NCBI GenBank assembly: GCA_947473475.1
Contig: CANJBZ010000004.1
Coordinates: forward strand, 95,409-159,408
DNA from: Alphaproteobacteria bacterium
GTDB taxonomy: Bacteria; Pseudomonadota; Alphaproteobacteria; Micropepsales; Micropepsaceae
Length of the DNA: 64,000 nucleotides
Reading direction: 5' to 3'
The notes beneath the pieces were generated by a model. It saw only the letters and a program-made list of their open reading frames with translations. It made no database searches and was not told where the DNA came from. Both the position numbers and the translations under genes were made by a program. Positions 8,156 through 20,102 of the stretch are shown piece by piece. The stretch's first letter is position 1, and each line of letters begins with the position of its first letter.

Positions 8156-9337
8156 CTATCCCGCAGTCGCTTCTGTCAGGCGGCCGCCGTGCCAGCGGGC
8201 GGCGAGCGCGAAGGACAGCAGACCCGCAACCACCGCCATTCCGGTCATGAGGAAAAAGATGTTGCTGCCCCATGCCGCGTATAGGCGTCCCGCCGGAAGC
8301 AAGGCGACGCTCGACGCCAAGCCGATGGAGACGGAGTAAAGGCTCTGCGCTGTCGCCGACAGACGCGGCGGCGTGGCGCGCAGGATAAAGTACATCGCGC
8401 CGAGATGCGGCACGGCAAAGGTAAGTCCATGCAGCAATTGCGCGAACAGCAGCAGCGGCAGCGTTGGCGCGAACGCCATCAGCGTCCAGCGGACGGCACA
8501 GGCCACAGCGCCGGCGAGCATTAATGTCACCGGATCGATGCGCCGCACCACGCGCCCGGAAAACACGAACAGCAGGATTTCGGCGAGCACACCGATGGGC
8601 CAGATCAAGCCAATCAGCGCCGGACTCATTCCCGCGGTGCGCCACAGCAATCCCGCATAGGTGTAGTAGACGACATGCGAGCCCTGAATCAGGCTGCATA
8701 CCGTTAGGAATGCCAGAAAGACCGGATGACCCAGAAGCTCGCGTGCTTCGGCAATTGTGGAACGAAAATGTAATCCGGACGAACCCGCCTTCCGTTTCGA
8801 TTCTTCGGGAAGAAACAGGGTGGCGGCAAGTTGCCCCCCTGCGGCGATGGTGAGCCAGAGCCCGATCACACCCAAGCCGAACTGCGCGGCCGCGAGCCCG
8901 GAACAAACATTGCCGGCAACGAACGCGATGGACAACCACACGCGCATCCGCCCGTAGGGTGTTCCCGATTGTTCGGCCGCGCGCAACGTTGCGCTTTCCA
9001 GCAGCGGAGACGTCGCGGCCCACAGAACCAGCGCGGCAATGGCAGCAGCAACAACGGCGGTGGCGTCGTGCACGAAGGCAAGAATGGCAAATGCGGCAAA
9101 GGCGGGAGCGAGAAAAGCGAGCATGACGGAGCGCCGGTCGCCGCGGGCATCGGCAACAATCCCCGCTATCGGCGCAATCATGATTCGCAGAAACGTCGAT
9201 GACGCCAGCAGCAGCCCGATGGTCGCGGCGCTAAGTCCGCGGCTTGCCAGGAACGGCGAGAAGAACGGCAGATAGGCCCCGCCGAGAAGCCCCGATGCGG
9301 CTTGGATAGCGGCAAGGCGTGTTGCAAGAACGCGCAT
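8156..9337 (-). CDS. Major facilitator superfamily transporter (MFS_1-like)
   Basis: This 393-residue protein has about twelve hydrophobic helices. Its N-terminus (SGLLGGAYLPFFSPFLASRG) followed by a charged loop (ADARGDRRSVM) resembles the LacY/HcaT-type MFS_1-like group. That group includes symporters for sugars, nucleosides and aromatic acids. The substrate is unknown. The gene stands alone between repeat B1 and a divergent-free spacer before the acyltransferase gene. It does not cluster with catabolic genes that would point to a substrate. Confidence 0.85.
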   Translation of the reverse strand: MRVLATRLAAIQAASGLLGGAYLPFFSPFLASRGLSAATIGLLLASSTFLRIMIAPIAGIVADARGDRRSVMLAFLAPAFAAFAILAFVHDATAVVAAAIAALVLWAATSPLLESATLRAAEQSGTPYGRMRVWLSIAFVAGNVCSGLAAAQFGLGVIGLWLTIAAGGQLAATLFLPEESKRKAGSSGLHFRSTIAEARELLGHPVFLAFLTVCSLIQGSHVVYYTYAGLLWRTAGMSPALIGLIWPIGVLAEILLFVFSGRVVRRIDPVTLMLAGAVACAVRWTLMAFAPTLPLLLFAQLLHGLTFAVPHLGAMYFILRATPPRLSATAQSLYSVSIGLASSVALLPAGRLYAAWGSNIFFLMTGMAVVAGLLSFALAARWHGGRLTEATAG

Positions 9338-9379
9338 TCAGGCCGCCCTGCGCCCGGCTATCGCGAACATCCGGTGGCG

Positions 9380-10354
9380 TTAACTGGTGCGGCCGAATTT
9401 GGTAACAAATCGCCGGTCGATATGCGCTACCGGGAAATAAATCAGCACGTCGGTTGTGCCGAATTGCCGATCCACCACCGCGCCATCGCCGATGAAACAT
9501 CCCGCGCGCAAATAACCTTTTATCAGGGGCGGCAGCTTGCGCACCGCCTCCTTGGGATCGATCTCATCCTTCGCCATGAGATTCATCGGGACGTACAGCT
9601 CGGGGCGCGCGCAAACGTGCAGACCCTCGGGCGCCTGATGAAAATGGTGCAGATAGGAGAGCGGCAATTTCAGCGCTTCGGGATCGGTACCCGGCAGCGA
9701 ACCGCAGCCGAACATCACATCGATAGCGTAGCGGTTCAGGTAAACGACGATGCCCTTCCACAAAAGCTGCATCGTCGTGGACTTCGCGCGATAGCTTTTC
9801 AGCACGCAAGAGCGGCCAAGCTCCAAATAGCGCGTGCCGGGCGGATTGCCTTTGAGCATCGGCGTCAAATCATATTCGGACGACGTGTAGTACCCACCAT
9901 GGCAGGCCGCCACTTCACCACGCAGCAAGCGATAGGTGCCCACCACCGCGGGCTCTCCATTGGCGTCTTGCACGCTGCGATCGACCACCAGCATATGATC
10001 GCAGAATTCGTCGTAGCGATCGAAGTCGCGCCGCTCGTCGCGCATTTGCGGCGTCGGAATCGCCGACATCTCTTCATAGAAGACGCGATAACGCAGCCGC
10101 TGGGCCGCTTCGATTTCAGCTTCTGTTTCGGCAATGCGAACTTCGAGGGATCCGAATGCAGAAAGAACCGGCCATGTGTGTTCGGCTGGAGCGGGAGCCG
10201 CCTGCTCGTGCGTCGTCACAAGCGCCTGCACGGTTTCCTGCGGCAGCGCCGCGGCGGCAACCGGTCGGCGTCCGAATTGCGGGCGGCGGCGCGCAAATCC
10301 CCACCTGCGGCCAACCATGCCAAAGCGAAATCTCACCCGACGTGCGGGACCCAT
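9380..10354 (-). CDS. OlsB-like GNAT acyltransferase (acyl-ACP-dependent)
   Basis: This 324-residue protein belongs to the Acetyltransf_5/OlsB family, whose best-known member acylates ornithine with 3-hydroxyacyl-ACP in ornithine-lipid synthesis. Family features are EAAQRLRYRVFYEEMSA, DRYDEFCDHMLVVD, ELGRSCVLKSYR and the C-terminal PPLIKGYLRAGCFIGDGAVV. I set the start at the ATG at 10354 because GGAG lies six bases upstream; a longer frame continues to 10495 without that support. No olsA-like second acyltransferase is adjacent, so the lipid product is an inference. Confidence 0.78.
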   Translation of the reverse strand: MGPARRVRFRFGMVGRRWGFARRRPQFGRRPVAAAALPQETVQALVTTHEQAAPAPAEHTWPVLSAFGSLEVRIAETEAEIEAAQRLRYRVFYEEMSAIPTPQMRDERRDFDRYDEFCDHMLVVDRSVQDANGEPAVVGTYRLLRGEVAACHGGYYTSSEYDLTPMLKGNPPGTRYLELGRSCVLKSYRAKSTTMQLLWKGIVVYLNRYAIDVMFGCGSLPGTDPEALKLPLSYLHHFHQAPEGLHVCARPELYVPMNLMAKDEIDPKEAVRKLPPLIKGYLRAGCFIGDGAVVDRQFGTTDVLIYFPVAHIDRRFVTKFGRTS

Positions 10355-10533
10355 CGCAATCTCCAACAGGGTGAGGAAAATCGAAAGCTTGCCGCGCGGC
10401 TCGCGTGCAAATCGCCTTCGGAGTGTTTTCTTGTTTCCCCTACCACCCCTGACGAATGGTACTTTACCACGACGGCAAAAGACCAGCCCAGTCACTTTCC
10501 TGGTACGGCCTTAAAACCTTTTAACGTTGTTCC

Positions 10534-11886
10534 TTAGGTGAGCCGGGCAGCCCGGTCGCGTCTCCTATGGACCTGCGCAAGAAACAGGCAAAGGACCAAC
10601 GCCGGCAAGCCGATAGCCGCCGAACCCACGAAGAAAAGAGCGTAGGCATCCATCAGGTTGCGCCCGGAACTCAGGGCATCCACGGTCTGGCCGGAAAAGC
10701 CTTTGAGTATTTTTCCGAGGTAGGAATAGGCCGAAGAGAGCAGGGCGTATTGAGTCGCGGTGTAGCCAAGGCTGGTGAGACTCGACATATAGGTCATCAG
10801 CGCCACCCCCGCGAAACTCAGGCCGAAACTGTCCACCGCCATCATGGCGGCAAAGATCGTCAGGTCCCCATGGGAATAGGCGATGGGGATGTAGGCCAGC
10901 ACGGCAATCGCTTCGAGCAGAATGCCGGCGATAAGAGTGCGCATGTAGCCGAAGCGCGCGGCGCTGATGCCGCCCGCCGCAATGCCCAGAAGCGAGGCGC
11001 CCAAGCCGACGGAAGCGCGAATGCCGCCAACCGCATCCTTCGATAGGCCGGCATCGACATAGAAGGTGTTCGCCATGGGACCCGAAACATAGTTCGGGAT
11101 TTGATACAGGCTGATGACGGCCAGCATCAGCAGCGCGAGCCATTTGTGGGTCTGGAAGAATGTTACGAACGGCCCGATGACGGCATCGCCGAAGCCGCGC
11201 ACGGTCCACAGCGGCAGCTGCTTGTCCTTGGCGTGCATCGCCGCATCGGTCTGTTTAGGCTCTTCCGCGCTGAAGGTCGCGAATACGCCCACGCCCATCA
11301 GCGCGGCCATGATGCCGTACGAAACACCCCACCCCAGATGGTTGGCGGAAACAAGAATAAGCGCGTCGGCCACAAGAAGGGCGGCGCGATAGCCGAGCGT
11401 GGCGACGGACGACAATAGACCCAGCTCATTGCCGTCGCGGGCGATTTCGATCCGCCAGGCGTCGATGACAATGTCCTGCGTCGAGGAGGCAAAGGCGGCA
11501 AGCAGCGCGCAGGCGGCAAGCGCCACAAGCCCGCCCTCCGGCCCGATCACCGCCATCCCCAAAAGGCCCAAGCCCACCGCGAATTGCGCCGCCATGATCC
11601 AGCCGCGCCGCCGGCCCAGCCGCCCGAACAAAGGTGCATCCACGCGGTCGACAATCGGCGCCCAAAAGGGCTTGAGCGAATAGGCAAGCCCGACCCAGGA
11701 GAGAAAGCCGATGGTGGTCAGGCTAATGCCCGCATCGCGCAGCCAGTACGACAGCGTGTTGCCCACCAGCATGAACGGTAGCCCGGAGGAAAAGCCGAGC
11801 AACAGCATGGTCACGACTTTGGGCCGGAAATAAATTCGCCACGCGTCGAAGCGGCTGCCGGATGGAAGACTTGCAGAAATGCTCAT
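10534..11886 (-). CDS. AmpG-like muropeptide MFS permease
   Basis: This 450-residue MFS protein resembles AmpG, the inner-membrane permease that imports GlcNAc-anhydroMurNAc peptides for cell-wall recycling. The first helices carry LLGFSSGLPFMLVGNTLSYWLRD and then WVGLAYSLKPFWAPIVDR, typical of the AmpG/SLC33-type group. The charged loop FGRLGRRRGW follows helix 2. About twelve to fourteen hydrophobic segments are present. No beta-lactamase or peptidoglycan-recycling gene is adjacent in the window apart from a distant dipeptide epimerase at 60 kb. Substrate assignment is by family resemblance. Confidence 0.78.
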   Translation of the reverse strand: MSISASLPSGSRFDAWRIYFRPKVVTMLLLGFSSGLPFMLVGNTLSYWLRDAGISLTTIGFLSWVGLAYSLKPFWAPIVDRVDAPLFGRLGRRRGWIMAAQFAVGLGLLGMAVIGPEGGLVALAACALLAAFASSTQDIVIDAWRIEIARDGNELGLLSSVATLGYRAALLVADALILVSANHLGWGVSYGIMAALMGVGVFATFSAEEPKQTDAAMHAKDKQLPLWTVRGFGDAVIGPFVTFFQTHKWLALLMLAVISLYQIPNYVSGPMANTFYVDAGLSKDAVGGIRASVGLGASLLGIAAGGISAARFGYMRTLIAGILLEAIAVLAYIPIAYSHGDLTIFAAMMAVDSFGLSFAGVALMTYMSSLTSLGYTATQYALLSSAYSYLGKILKGFSGQTVDALSSGRNLMDAYALFFVGSAAIGLPALVLCLFLAQVHRRRDRAARLT

Positions 11887-12093
11887 GGCCGAATCTTAGA
11901 CCGCCGAGGGCCCCTAATACAGAGCGGCGCTCCGCCCACTTAAACGTGCCATGGCCCTGCTCGACAGGGCCATCCAGCTCGCGCGCGTCAGCGCGCGGAT
12001 GAATCTACCCTTCGCGGCTCGACCGAATCTCCTTCCCACCTGGATGGCCCGCTGTGGCGGGCCATGACACCACGGGGTCGGGGCTGAGACCGA
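11887..12093. other. Intergenic region with several palindromes between ampG-like gene and mutS
   Basis: No gene is visible in this spacer. It holds several pairing segments: ATGGCCCTG-CTCGA-CAGGGCCAT near 11953-11975, GCGCGCGTCAGCGCGCG near 11980-11996, and ATGGCCCGC-TGTG-GCGGGCCAT near 12043-12065. The outer segments can also pair over a distance (GGCCATCCAG with CTGGATGGCC). It lies downstream of mutS on the minus strand and may end that transcript, but no clear T-run follows any stem. Confidence 0.5.
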
Positions 12094-14838
12094 TCACTCT
12101 TTCAGAATCTGCTTGAGCGCATACACGAGTTCGAGTGCGGACTTCGGCGTCAGCGAATCCGGGTCGGCATCGCGGAGGGCTTTTTCCAGAGCGCTCTCTT
12201 TGGGCAGCGCCGCTTTGGGTTCGCGCAGGCGGTCGGCGAAGAGGGGTAGGTCGTCGATGCGCGCCAGCGGCTTGTGGCCTTCGCGGCCTTCTTCCAGTGC
12301 CCGCAGGATTTCACCTGCACGGCCGATCACCGCTGAGGGCAGACCGGCCAGTTTCGCGACTTGGATTCCATAAGAACGGTCCGCCGCGCCGGGCGCGACT
12401 TCGTGCAGGAAGACGACGTTGTCCTTCCATTCCTTCACCCGCATGGTCGCGCAGGCGACGTCGTCCAGCCTTTCGCAGAGCGAAACCAGCTCGTGGTAGT
12501 GCGTCGCGAACAAAGCGCGCGATTTGTTGACGCCGTTCAGGTGTTCGACAACCGCCCAGGCGATGGCAAGGCCATCAAACGTCGCTGTGCCGCGTCCGAT
12601 TTCATCCAGAATGACGAAAGAGCGCTCGCCCGCTTGATTGATGATGGCTGCGGTTTCCACCATCTCCACCATGAAGGTCGAACGGCCGCGCGCCAAATCG
12701 TCGGCGGCGCCGACACGGCTGAATAAACGATCGACGACGCCGATATGCGCGGACTCCGCCGGCACGTAGGAGCCCATCTGGGCAAGAATGGCGATGAGCG
12801 CGTTCTGGCGCAGAAAGGTCGATTTACCGGCCATGTTCGGTCCGGTGACCAGCCACAGCCGTCCAGGACCGCCATCGGCGCTCGCCGACGACAGGTCGCA
12901 GCCATTGGCGGTGAACGGCCCTTTGGCTTCTGCGAGCAGCGCCGCCTCGACGACCGGGTGACGGCCGCGCACAATGCGAAACGTCAAAGAGGTGTCGATC
13001 TCAGGCTTGGCAAAGCGCTTCGTCTGCGCCAGCTCCGCCAGGGCACACGCGACGTCGATCAGCGCCAGCGAGTCCGCAATCCGCGCCAAAGCCGTTGCCG
13101 ACGCGCGCACCGCTTCGCATAGCGATTCGAACAGCTCCAATTCGATGGCGAGCGCGGTTTCACCAGCCTGCGCGATCTTCATCGCCAGCCCGGCCAATTC
13201 GTCGGAGGAAAACCGCACCGCGGACGCAACGGTCTGCCGATGGCGGAACTGCCCGCCATTGCCCGTCACCATTTTATCCGCATGCGTGGCGGTGACTTCG
13301 ATGAAATAGCCGAGCACCGCATTGTGCTTGATCTTCAGCGAGGCGATGCCGGTTTCACCGCGATAGCGCGATTCCAGTGCCGCGATCACGCGCCGCGATT
13401 CATCGCGCAGACTGCGCGCTTCTTCGAGCGCCGCATGGGCGCCCGCCAGAACGAAACCGCCATCGCGAGCGAAGAAGGGGGGCTCGGCAATCAGCACTTG
13501 TTCGAGCCGGTCCGACAGTGGCGTTACTTCCCCGAGCGCCTCGGCCAAATCGTTTTGCGCGGTCAGCAGCTCGCCGGGCGCGGGCTGCATCAACTCATCC
13601 AGCTCACCCACCAAGCGGCGCAAAGCGCGCGCGGCCTTCAGCCCGTCGCGAATCGCGCCAAGATCGCGCGGACCGCCGCGTTGCACACCGATGCGGGCTG
13701 CCGCGCGGGCGATATCGGGCGCAGCCTTTAACGCCGCTCGCATCGCCTCGCGCAATTGCGGCTTCACCAGGAAAAAGCCGACGGCATCGAGCCGTTGCGC
13801 GATCAGCCGCGGATCGGTCAGCGGCGCGGTCAGCCGCTGATGCAGCAGCCGCGCCCCGGCCGCCGTGACGGTTTGATCGATGACAGAAAGCAGACTTCCA
13901 CGCCGCTCGCCGGACAGCGTCTCGGTCAGCTCGAGATTACGCCGGGTCGCCGCGTCGATGGCCATGCGCCCCGTCTCGGCATCGCGGGCGAGCGGCTTGA
14001 GACTGACGCGCTTGCCCTTTTGCGTCAGGTCGAGATAGCCGACCAGTGCGCCCGCCGCCGACAATTCCGCGCGCGAGAACGATCCGAACCCGTCCAGCAC
14101 GGATACGCCGTACAGGTTCTTCAGCAGCCTTTCGCCGGTCGCCGAATCGAACGTGCCGGACGGCCTGGGCGTCAGCCGGGGCCCAAATTCCTTCAACACC
14201 TGGGCAACGCTCTCATCGGCAAGCAACCCGTCGGGGACCAGAAGTTCGCGCGGCGACAGACGGGCCAGAGCCTGGGCCAATTCGCCCGCCGTCAGCGGCT
14301 CGACGGCAAAGTCCCCCGTCGAAATGTCGGCGGAGGCCAGCGCCAACTCGCCGCCCGCGCGGCCAAGCGCCGCCAACAGGGAAGGCGCCCGCGCATCGAG
14401 CAGCGAATCCTCGGTCAATGTGCCGGGCGTGACCAGCCGGATGACTTCGCGCCGCACGGGCGCCTTGGGCCCGCGCTTCCTGGCCAGTGCCGGATCTTCC
14501 ATCTGCTCGCAGACGGCAACCCGAAACCCCTTGCGTATCAGCTTTTCCAGATAGGCTTCCGCCGCATGCACCGGCACGCCGCACATGGGGATGTCTTCGC
14601 CCAGATGCTTGCCGCGCTTGGTCAGCGCGATGTCGAGGGCGGCCGCCGCCTTGGCCGCGTCCTCGAAGAACAGCTCGTAGAAATCCCCCATCCGGTAGAA
14701 CAGGAGGTAATCCTGGTGGGACGCCTTGATCTCCAGAAACTGCGCCATCATGGGCGTCGCGGAGTCGAGCCCGAGAATTTCGCGCCCGTCAGGGGCGCGG
14801 TCTACATCGTCTCGTTCGGGCGCAAAGGTTTCGGCCAT
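12094..14838 (-). CDS. mutS: DNA mismatch repair protein MutS
   Basis: MutS (914 residues, normal for alphaproteobacteria) recognises base mismatches and small loops and starts mismatch repair with MutL. The mismatch-reading motif is in [12 protein letters not shown] near residue 50, with the conserved Phe-x-Glu. The ATPase domain has Walker [14 protein letters not shown], then the ABC-type region [11 protein letters not shown], and Walker [13 protein letters not shown] His switch region ([10 protein letters not shown]) is intact. mutL is not in the window. The gene has its own upstream gap shared with the divergent malic enzyme. Confidence 0.97.
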   Translation of the reverse strand: MAETFAPERDDVDRAPDGREILGLDSATPMMAQFLEIKASHQDYLLFYRMGDFYELFFEDAAKAAAALDIALTKRGKHLGEDIPMCGVPVHAAEAYLEKLIRKGFRVAVCEQMEDPALARKRGPKAPVRREVIRLVTPGTLTEDSLLDARAPSLLAALGRAGGELALASADISTGDFAVEPLTAGELAQALARLSPRELLVPDGLLADESVAQVLKEFGPRLTPRPSGTFDSATGERLLKNLYGVSVLDGFGSFSRAELSAAGALVGYLDLTQKGKRVSLKPLARDAETGRMAIDAATRRNLELTETLSGERRGSLLSVIDQTVTAAGARLLHQRLTAPLTDPRLIAQRLDAVGFFLVKPQLREAMRAALKAAPDIARAAARIGVQRGGPRDLGAIRDGLKAARALRRLVGELDELMQPAPGELLTAQNDLAEALGEVTPLSDRLEQVLIAEPPFFARDGGFVLAGAHAALEEARSLRDESRRVIAALESRYRGETGIASLKIKHNAVLGYFIEVTATHADKMVTGNGGQFRHRQTVASAVRFSSDELAGLAMKIAQAGETALAIELELFESLCEAVRASATALARIADSLALIDVACALAELAQTKRFAKPEIDTSLTFRIVRGRHPVVEAALLAEAKGPFTANGCDLSSASADGGPGRLWLVTGPNMAGKSTFLRQNALIAILAQMGSYVPAESAHIGVVDRLFSRVGAADDLARGRSTFMVEMVETAAIINQAGERSFVILDEIGRGTATFDGLAIAWAVVEHLNGVNKSRALFATHYHELVSLCERLDDVACATMRVKEWKDNVVFLHEVAPGAADRSYGIQVAKLAGLPSAVIGRAGEILRALEEGREGHKPLARIDDLPLFADRLREPKAALPKESALEKALRDADPDSLTPKSALELVYALKQILKE

Positions 14839-14973
14839 GGAGCGACCCTACCAGATCGGCTTGAAGCAGGGGCAGATGAGGGGGTATGCGTTCCTTGACT
14901 TGTCCCCATCTTCGCCTTGCCACATTGAACCCGATGGCCATCCGGCCCAATTTAAAAAAACATAGGGAGAATC

Positions 14974-16257
14974 ATGGCTGACCGTCCGTCCTTCACAGCC
15001 CAGGAAGCCCTCGATTTCCACGCGGGTGACAAACCGGGGAAACTTGAGATCCGCGCCACCAAGCCAATGGCGACACAACGGGACCTGTCGCTGGCCTATT
15101 CTCCGGGCGTCGCGGTGCCCTGCCTGGCAATCGCCGCAAACCCCGATGATGCCTATCTCTATACGACCCGCGCGAACCGGGTGGCGGTGATCTCCAACGG
15201 GACGGCCGTCCTGGGCCTCGGCGACCTTGGCGCGCTGGCCTCCAAGCCGGTGATGGAAGGCAAGGCGGTGCTGTTCAAGCGCTTTGCCGATATCGACGCC
15301 ATCGATCTGGAAGTCGACACGACCGATGTCGAAGCCTTCATCGGCGCGGTCCGCTATCTCGGGCCTACCTTTGGCGGGATCAATCTGGAAGACATCAAAG
15401 CCCCCGACTGCTTCATCATCGAGCAGCGGTTGCGCGCATTGATGGACATTCCGGTCTTCCACGACGACCAGCACGGCACGGCCATCATCACCGCGGCCGG
15501 TTTCATCAACGCGCTGCAGCTCACGGGGCGGAAGATCGAGACCACGAAAGTGGTGGTCAACGGCGCGGGCGCGGCTGGCATCGCCTGTCTGGACTTGCTG
15601 GTCGGCATGGGACTGATGCGGAGCAATGTCATTCTTTGCGACACCAAGGGCGTCATCCATGCCGGTCGCACGGAGGGCATGAATCAATGGAAAATGCCTT
15701 ACGCCGCCGAGACGAACGCCCGCTCGCTGGCCGATGCATTGCAAGGCGCCGACGTGTTTATCGGGCTTTCCGCCAAGGGCGCGGTGACCCAGGAAATGGT
15801 CAAAGCGATGGCCAAAGATCCCATCATTTTCGCCATGGCCAATCCCGACCCGGAAATCACGCCCGAAGAAGTACACGCTGTTCGCGACGATGCGATCATC
15901 GCAACGGGGCGGTCGGACTATCCGAACCAGATCAACAATGTGCTGGGCTTTCCCTACATTTTCCGCGGCGCGCTCGATGTCGCGGCAACGACCATCAACG
16001 AAGAGATGAAGATCGCCGCGGCGCACGCGCTGGCCGAGCTCGCGCGCGAAGCCGTGCCCGATGAGGTCGCCGCCGCCTATCGCGGCGCGCGCTATGTGTA
16101 TGGGCGCGATTATCTCATTCCCGTGCCGTTCGATCCCCGGCTGATCTCGCGTGTGTCATCCGCCGTTGCCGAAGCGGCCATGCACAGCGGGGTCGCCCGC
16201 CGCCCGATTGCAGACATGGATGCGTACCGCAAACGTCTGGACGCACGGCTGGGATAG
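14974..16257 (+). CDS. NAD(P)-dependent malic enzyme, short form without PTA domain
   Basis: This 427-residue malic enzyme decarboxylates malate to pyruvate with reduction of NAD(P). The malic N-domain ([29 protein letters not shown]) and the NAD-binding domain ([13 protein letters not shown]) are complete. Metal and substrate residues lie in [12 protein letters not shown]. Most alphaproteobacterial MaeB/Dme enzymes of this type continue for about 320 residues as a phosphotransacetylase-like domain. This one stops right after [13 protein letters not shown], where that linker would begin, and the next gene starts 6 bases later. Cofactor preference cannot be told from the sequence. Confidence 0.9.
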   Translation: MADRPSFTAQEALDFHAGDKPGKLEIRATKPMATQRDLSLAYSPGVAVPCLAIAANPDDAYLYTTRANRVAVISNGTAVLGLGDLGALASKPVMEGKAVLFKRFADIDAIDLEVDTTDVEAFIGAVRYLGPTFGGINLEDIKAPDCFIIEQRLRALMDIPVFHDDQHGTAIITAAGFINALQLTGRKIETTKVVVNGAGAAGIACLDLLVGMGLMRSNVILCDTKGVIHAGRTEGMNQWKMPYAAETNARSLADALQGADVFIGLSAKGAVTQEMVKAMAKDPIIFAMANPDPEITPEEVHAVRDDAIIATGRSDYPNQINNVLGFPYIFRGALDVAATTINEEMKIAAAHALAELAREAVPDEVAAAYRGARYVYGRDYLIPVPFDPRLISRVSSAVAEAAMHSGVARRPIADMDAYRKRLDARLG

Positions 16258-16263
16258 GCCGCA

Positions 16264-17451
16264 ATGCGAGCGCTGCACCTCCTGTCCCTCGCCTGCAGCG
16301 CCGCAATTTTGTGCGGACCCGCCTGGGCACAGCCCGCTGCGCCCGATCCCGTGGCGGCGCTGGTCAAGCGGCTCGACCTGACGCGGTATATGGCGACGAT
16401 CAAAAGCCTGACGCTGTTTGGCGACCGGCGTCAGGGGACGGATCGTAACCGCGCCGCGCTCGATTGGATCGAGGGCCAACTGAAGAGTTACGGCTGCGCG
16501 GCGGAGCGGTTCCCGTACCAATATCCCCCGCCAGCGGGAGCGCCGGTTCCGGTACGCGCCACCGCGCCAACTTCCGAGATTTCCGTGGGCGGCGGACGGC
16601 GGCGCGGCGTGCGCGTGGCGACCGGCGTGAACGACGATCCCGAGGCACAACCCGATCTGACGCTCCGGCGCTTGAACAACCAGCCCTCCGCACCGGGGCC
16701 GCGCGAAGAAATCTACTGCACCAAAATCGGCGCTGAGCGTCCCGGCGAGATGTACATCGTCAGCGCCCATATGGACGGCATCGGTTGGGGCGAAGCGGCC
16801 AATGACGATGGCTCCGGCACTGCGCTGGTGATGGAGCTGGCGCGCATTCTCAGCAGCCCCGATGTGCGCACCATCAGGTCCATTCGCTTTATTCTCTGGA
16901 ACAATGAAGAGACGGGCCTGAACGGCGCCCGCGCCTATGTTCAGGCCCGCAGCGCCCTCCAAGGCAAAGAAACCCCGGCAGGGTCAGGCAGATTTCCCGA
17001 ACCGAAATGGCTCGGCATGATCCAGCACGACATGCTGCTGTTCGACCACGGCATGCCGCGCCCCGACGGGACGCTGGCCAAGGAGCAGCGGCCGGAAGCC
17101 GATATCAATGTCGAGTATCAGGAGAGCTCCAAACTTGCCGGACCATCTCAGGCGCTGGCCTGGGAATTGGAGCGGGCCAACGAAGCCTACGCGGTCACCT
17201 ATCCCGTGACGGTCGGTTCGCACATGACCAACACGGACTCGACGCCATTTCAGGATTTTGCCCCTTCGATCAGCGTGCGCGAGAACGAGCGCGGCACACA
17301 GGTCGGCAATGGCTGGGACCCGCATTGGCACCAGCCGACCGACATCTACGCCAACTTCACCGACAAGGATTTCCAGCTCGGCCTGAACGCCGCCCAAACC
17401 ACCTTGGCCGCCGTCGCGCGCCTTTCCGGCGCCACGCTGGCGGGCAAATAA
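16264..17451 (+). CDS. Secreted M28-family zinc peptidase
   Basis: This 395-residue protein has a cleavable signal peptide (hydrophobic core then GPAWAQP) and an M28 aminopeptidase domain. Zinc ligands are visible: His169 and Asp171 in SAHMDGIG, Asp181 in ANDDGSG, and the catalytic Glu pair 215-216 in NNEETGLNGA. The C-terminal His lies in the HWHQPTD region. The product should act in the periplasm as an aminopeptidase or carboxypeptidase on peptides. It starts 6 bases after the malic enzyme stop and is probably co-transcribed, though no metabolic link is evident. Confidence 0.88.
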   Translation: MRALHLLSLACSAAILCGPAWAQPAAPDPVAALVKRLDLTRYMATIKSLTLFGDRRQGTDRNRAALDWIEGQLKSYGCAAERFPYQYPPPAGAPVPVRATAPTSEISVGGGRRRGVRVATGVNDDPEAQPDLTLRRLNNQPSAPGPREEIYCTKIGAERPGEMYIVSAHMDGIGWGEAANDDGSGTALVMELARILSSPDVRTIRSIRFILWNNEETGLNGARAYVQARSALQGKETPAGSGRFPEPKWLGMIQHDMLLFDHGMPRPDGTLAKEQRPEADINVEYQESSKLAGPSQALAWELERANEAYAVTYPVTVGSHMTNTDSTPFQDFAPSISVRENERGTQVGNGWDPHWHQPTDIYANFTDKDFQLGLNAAQTTLAAVARLSGATLAGK

Positions 17452-17551
17452 AGAACGCCATCGGCGAAAAATACAGCCGCCGATTTAGCCTCTTCTTAGG
17501 TTGTGCTATAGAAACTGCGGGTGCGGCAATGGTCGCCAGTGGGAGAACTTC

Positions 17552-17797
17552 ATGAGCAAAATCGTCATTCTTGCGTCCGCGGCTTTGGCCCTTTGCGCCT
17601 GCGCGACGAGCGAACAAACCCGCCAAGTCGCCTCGGCCAATTGTCAGGCGGTCGGCATCACGCAGAGGGACCCACAGTTCGAGACCTGCATGAAGTCGTT
17701 TTCGTATCAGCACATCGAGGCGGATCTGAGCCAGAACTATCACAACTCCATCCGGGCCGTTCAGGACCGCAAGCTCGGACACAACGATCTTTATTAA
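17552..17797 (+). CDS. Small lipoprotein of unknown function
   Basis: This 81-residue protein starts at an ATG preceded by GGGAG at 17541-17545. The N-terminus is a lipoprotein signal with lipobox LCAC, lipidated Cys near residue 17. The mature part is short and polar, with two further Cys residues (about 31 and 46) that could form a disulfide. I recognise no family beyond small alphaproteobacterial lipoproteins. It lies between the M28 peptidase and dnaK on the same strand. Confidence 0.65.
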   Translation: MSKIVILASAALALCACATSEQTRQVASANCQAVGITQRDPQFETCMKSFSYQHIEADLSQNYHNSIRAVQDRKLGHNDLY

Positions 17798-17922
17798 ATC
17801 ATTTCTAAACTGGCGTGCCTGCCGCCGCGTTTGGCCGCAGGCGATGGGGCGATTGGCCGGCAAGACGCTGTTTTCGTGACCAAAGCGGCGAAAAAACCGC
17901 ATCTGGAACCTTGTTCACGCGG

Positions 17923-17951
17923 TTGCGGCCTTCTACCCCCCTTCCTATATA
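17923..17951 (+). promoter_or_regulatory. Probable sigma-70-like promoter of dnaK
   Basis: TTGCGG at 17923-17928 and TATATA at 17946-17951 are separated by 17 bases, about 100 bases upstream of dnaK. The spacing and sequences fit a vegetative promoter. I found no CIRCE inverted repeat and no convincing CTTG/CCCCAT heat-shock (RpoH) promoter with standard spacing, although a CTTG occurs at about 17909. Confidence 0.45.
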
Positions 17952-18053
17952 CGCCCTGAACGCCTTTCGTTTTGGCTTTGCATCGAAGGGGGTGGATCAG
18001 CGGCCGCTTCCGTTTGAAGGGCCCACATATCCATCCGCCGTCAGGAGGTTTTT

Positions 18054-19982
<1,929 letters not shown>

Positions 19983-20102
19983 GTCTGCTCAATAGCGATA
20001 GCAACGTTGGAAGCCGGGTGATGCGATCATGAAGTGTTTTCTGATTTGCAGAATCCGGCTTTCGGCTTTTAAGGTCAGCGATACCGCTGGGGGGCGGAGC
20101 GT

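Noticed and set aside
9302..10537. A 411-codon plus-strand frame
   Set aside because: It is antisense to the OlsB-like gene, which carries family motifs and a proper RBS.
17798..18053. CIRCE element or RpoH promoter upstream of dnaK
   Set aside because: I found no 9-bp CIRCE inverted repeat and no CTTG/CCCCAT pair with suitable spacing; only a sigma-70-like promoter is reasonable.
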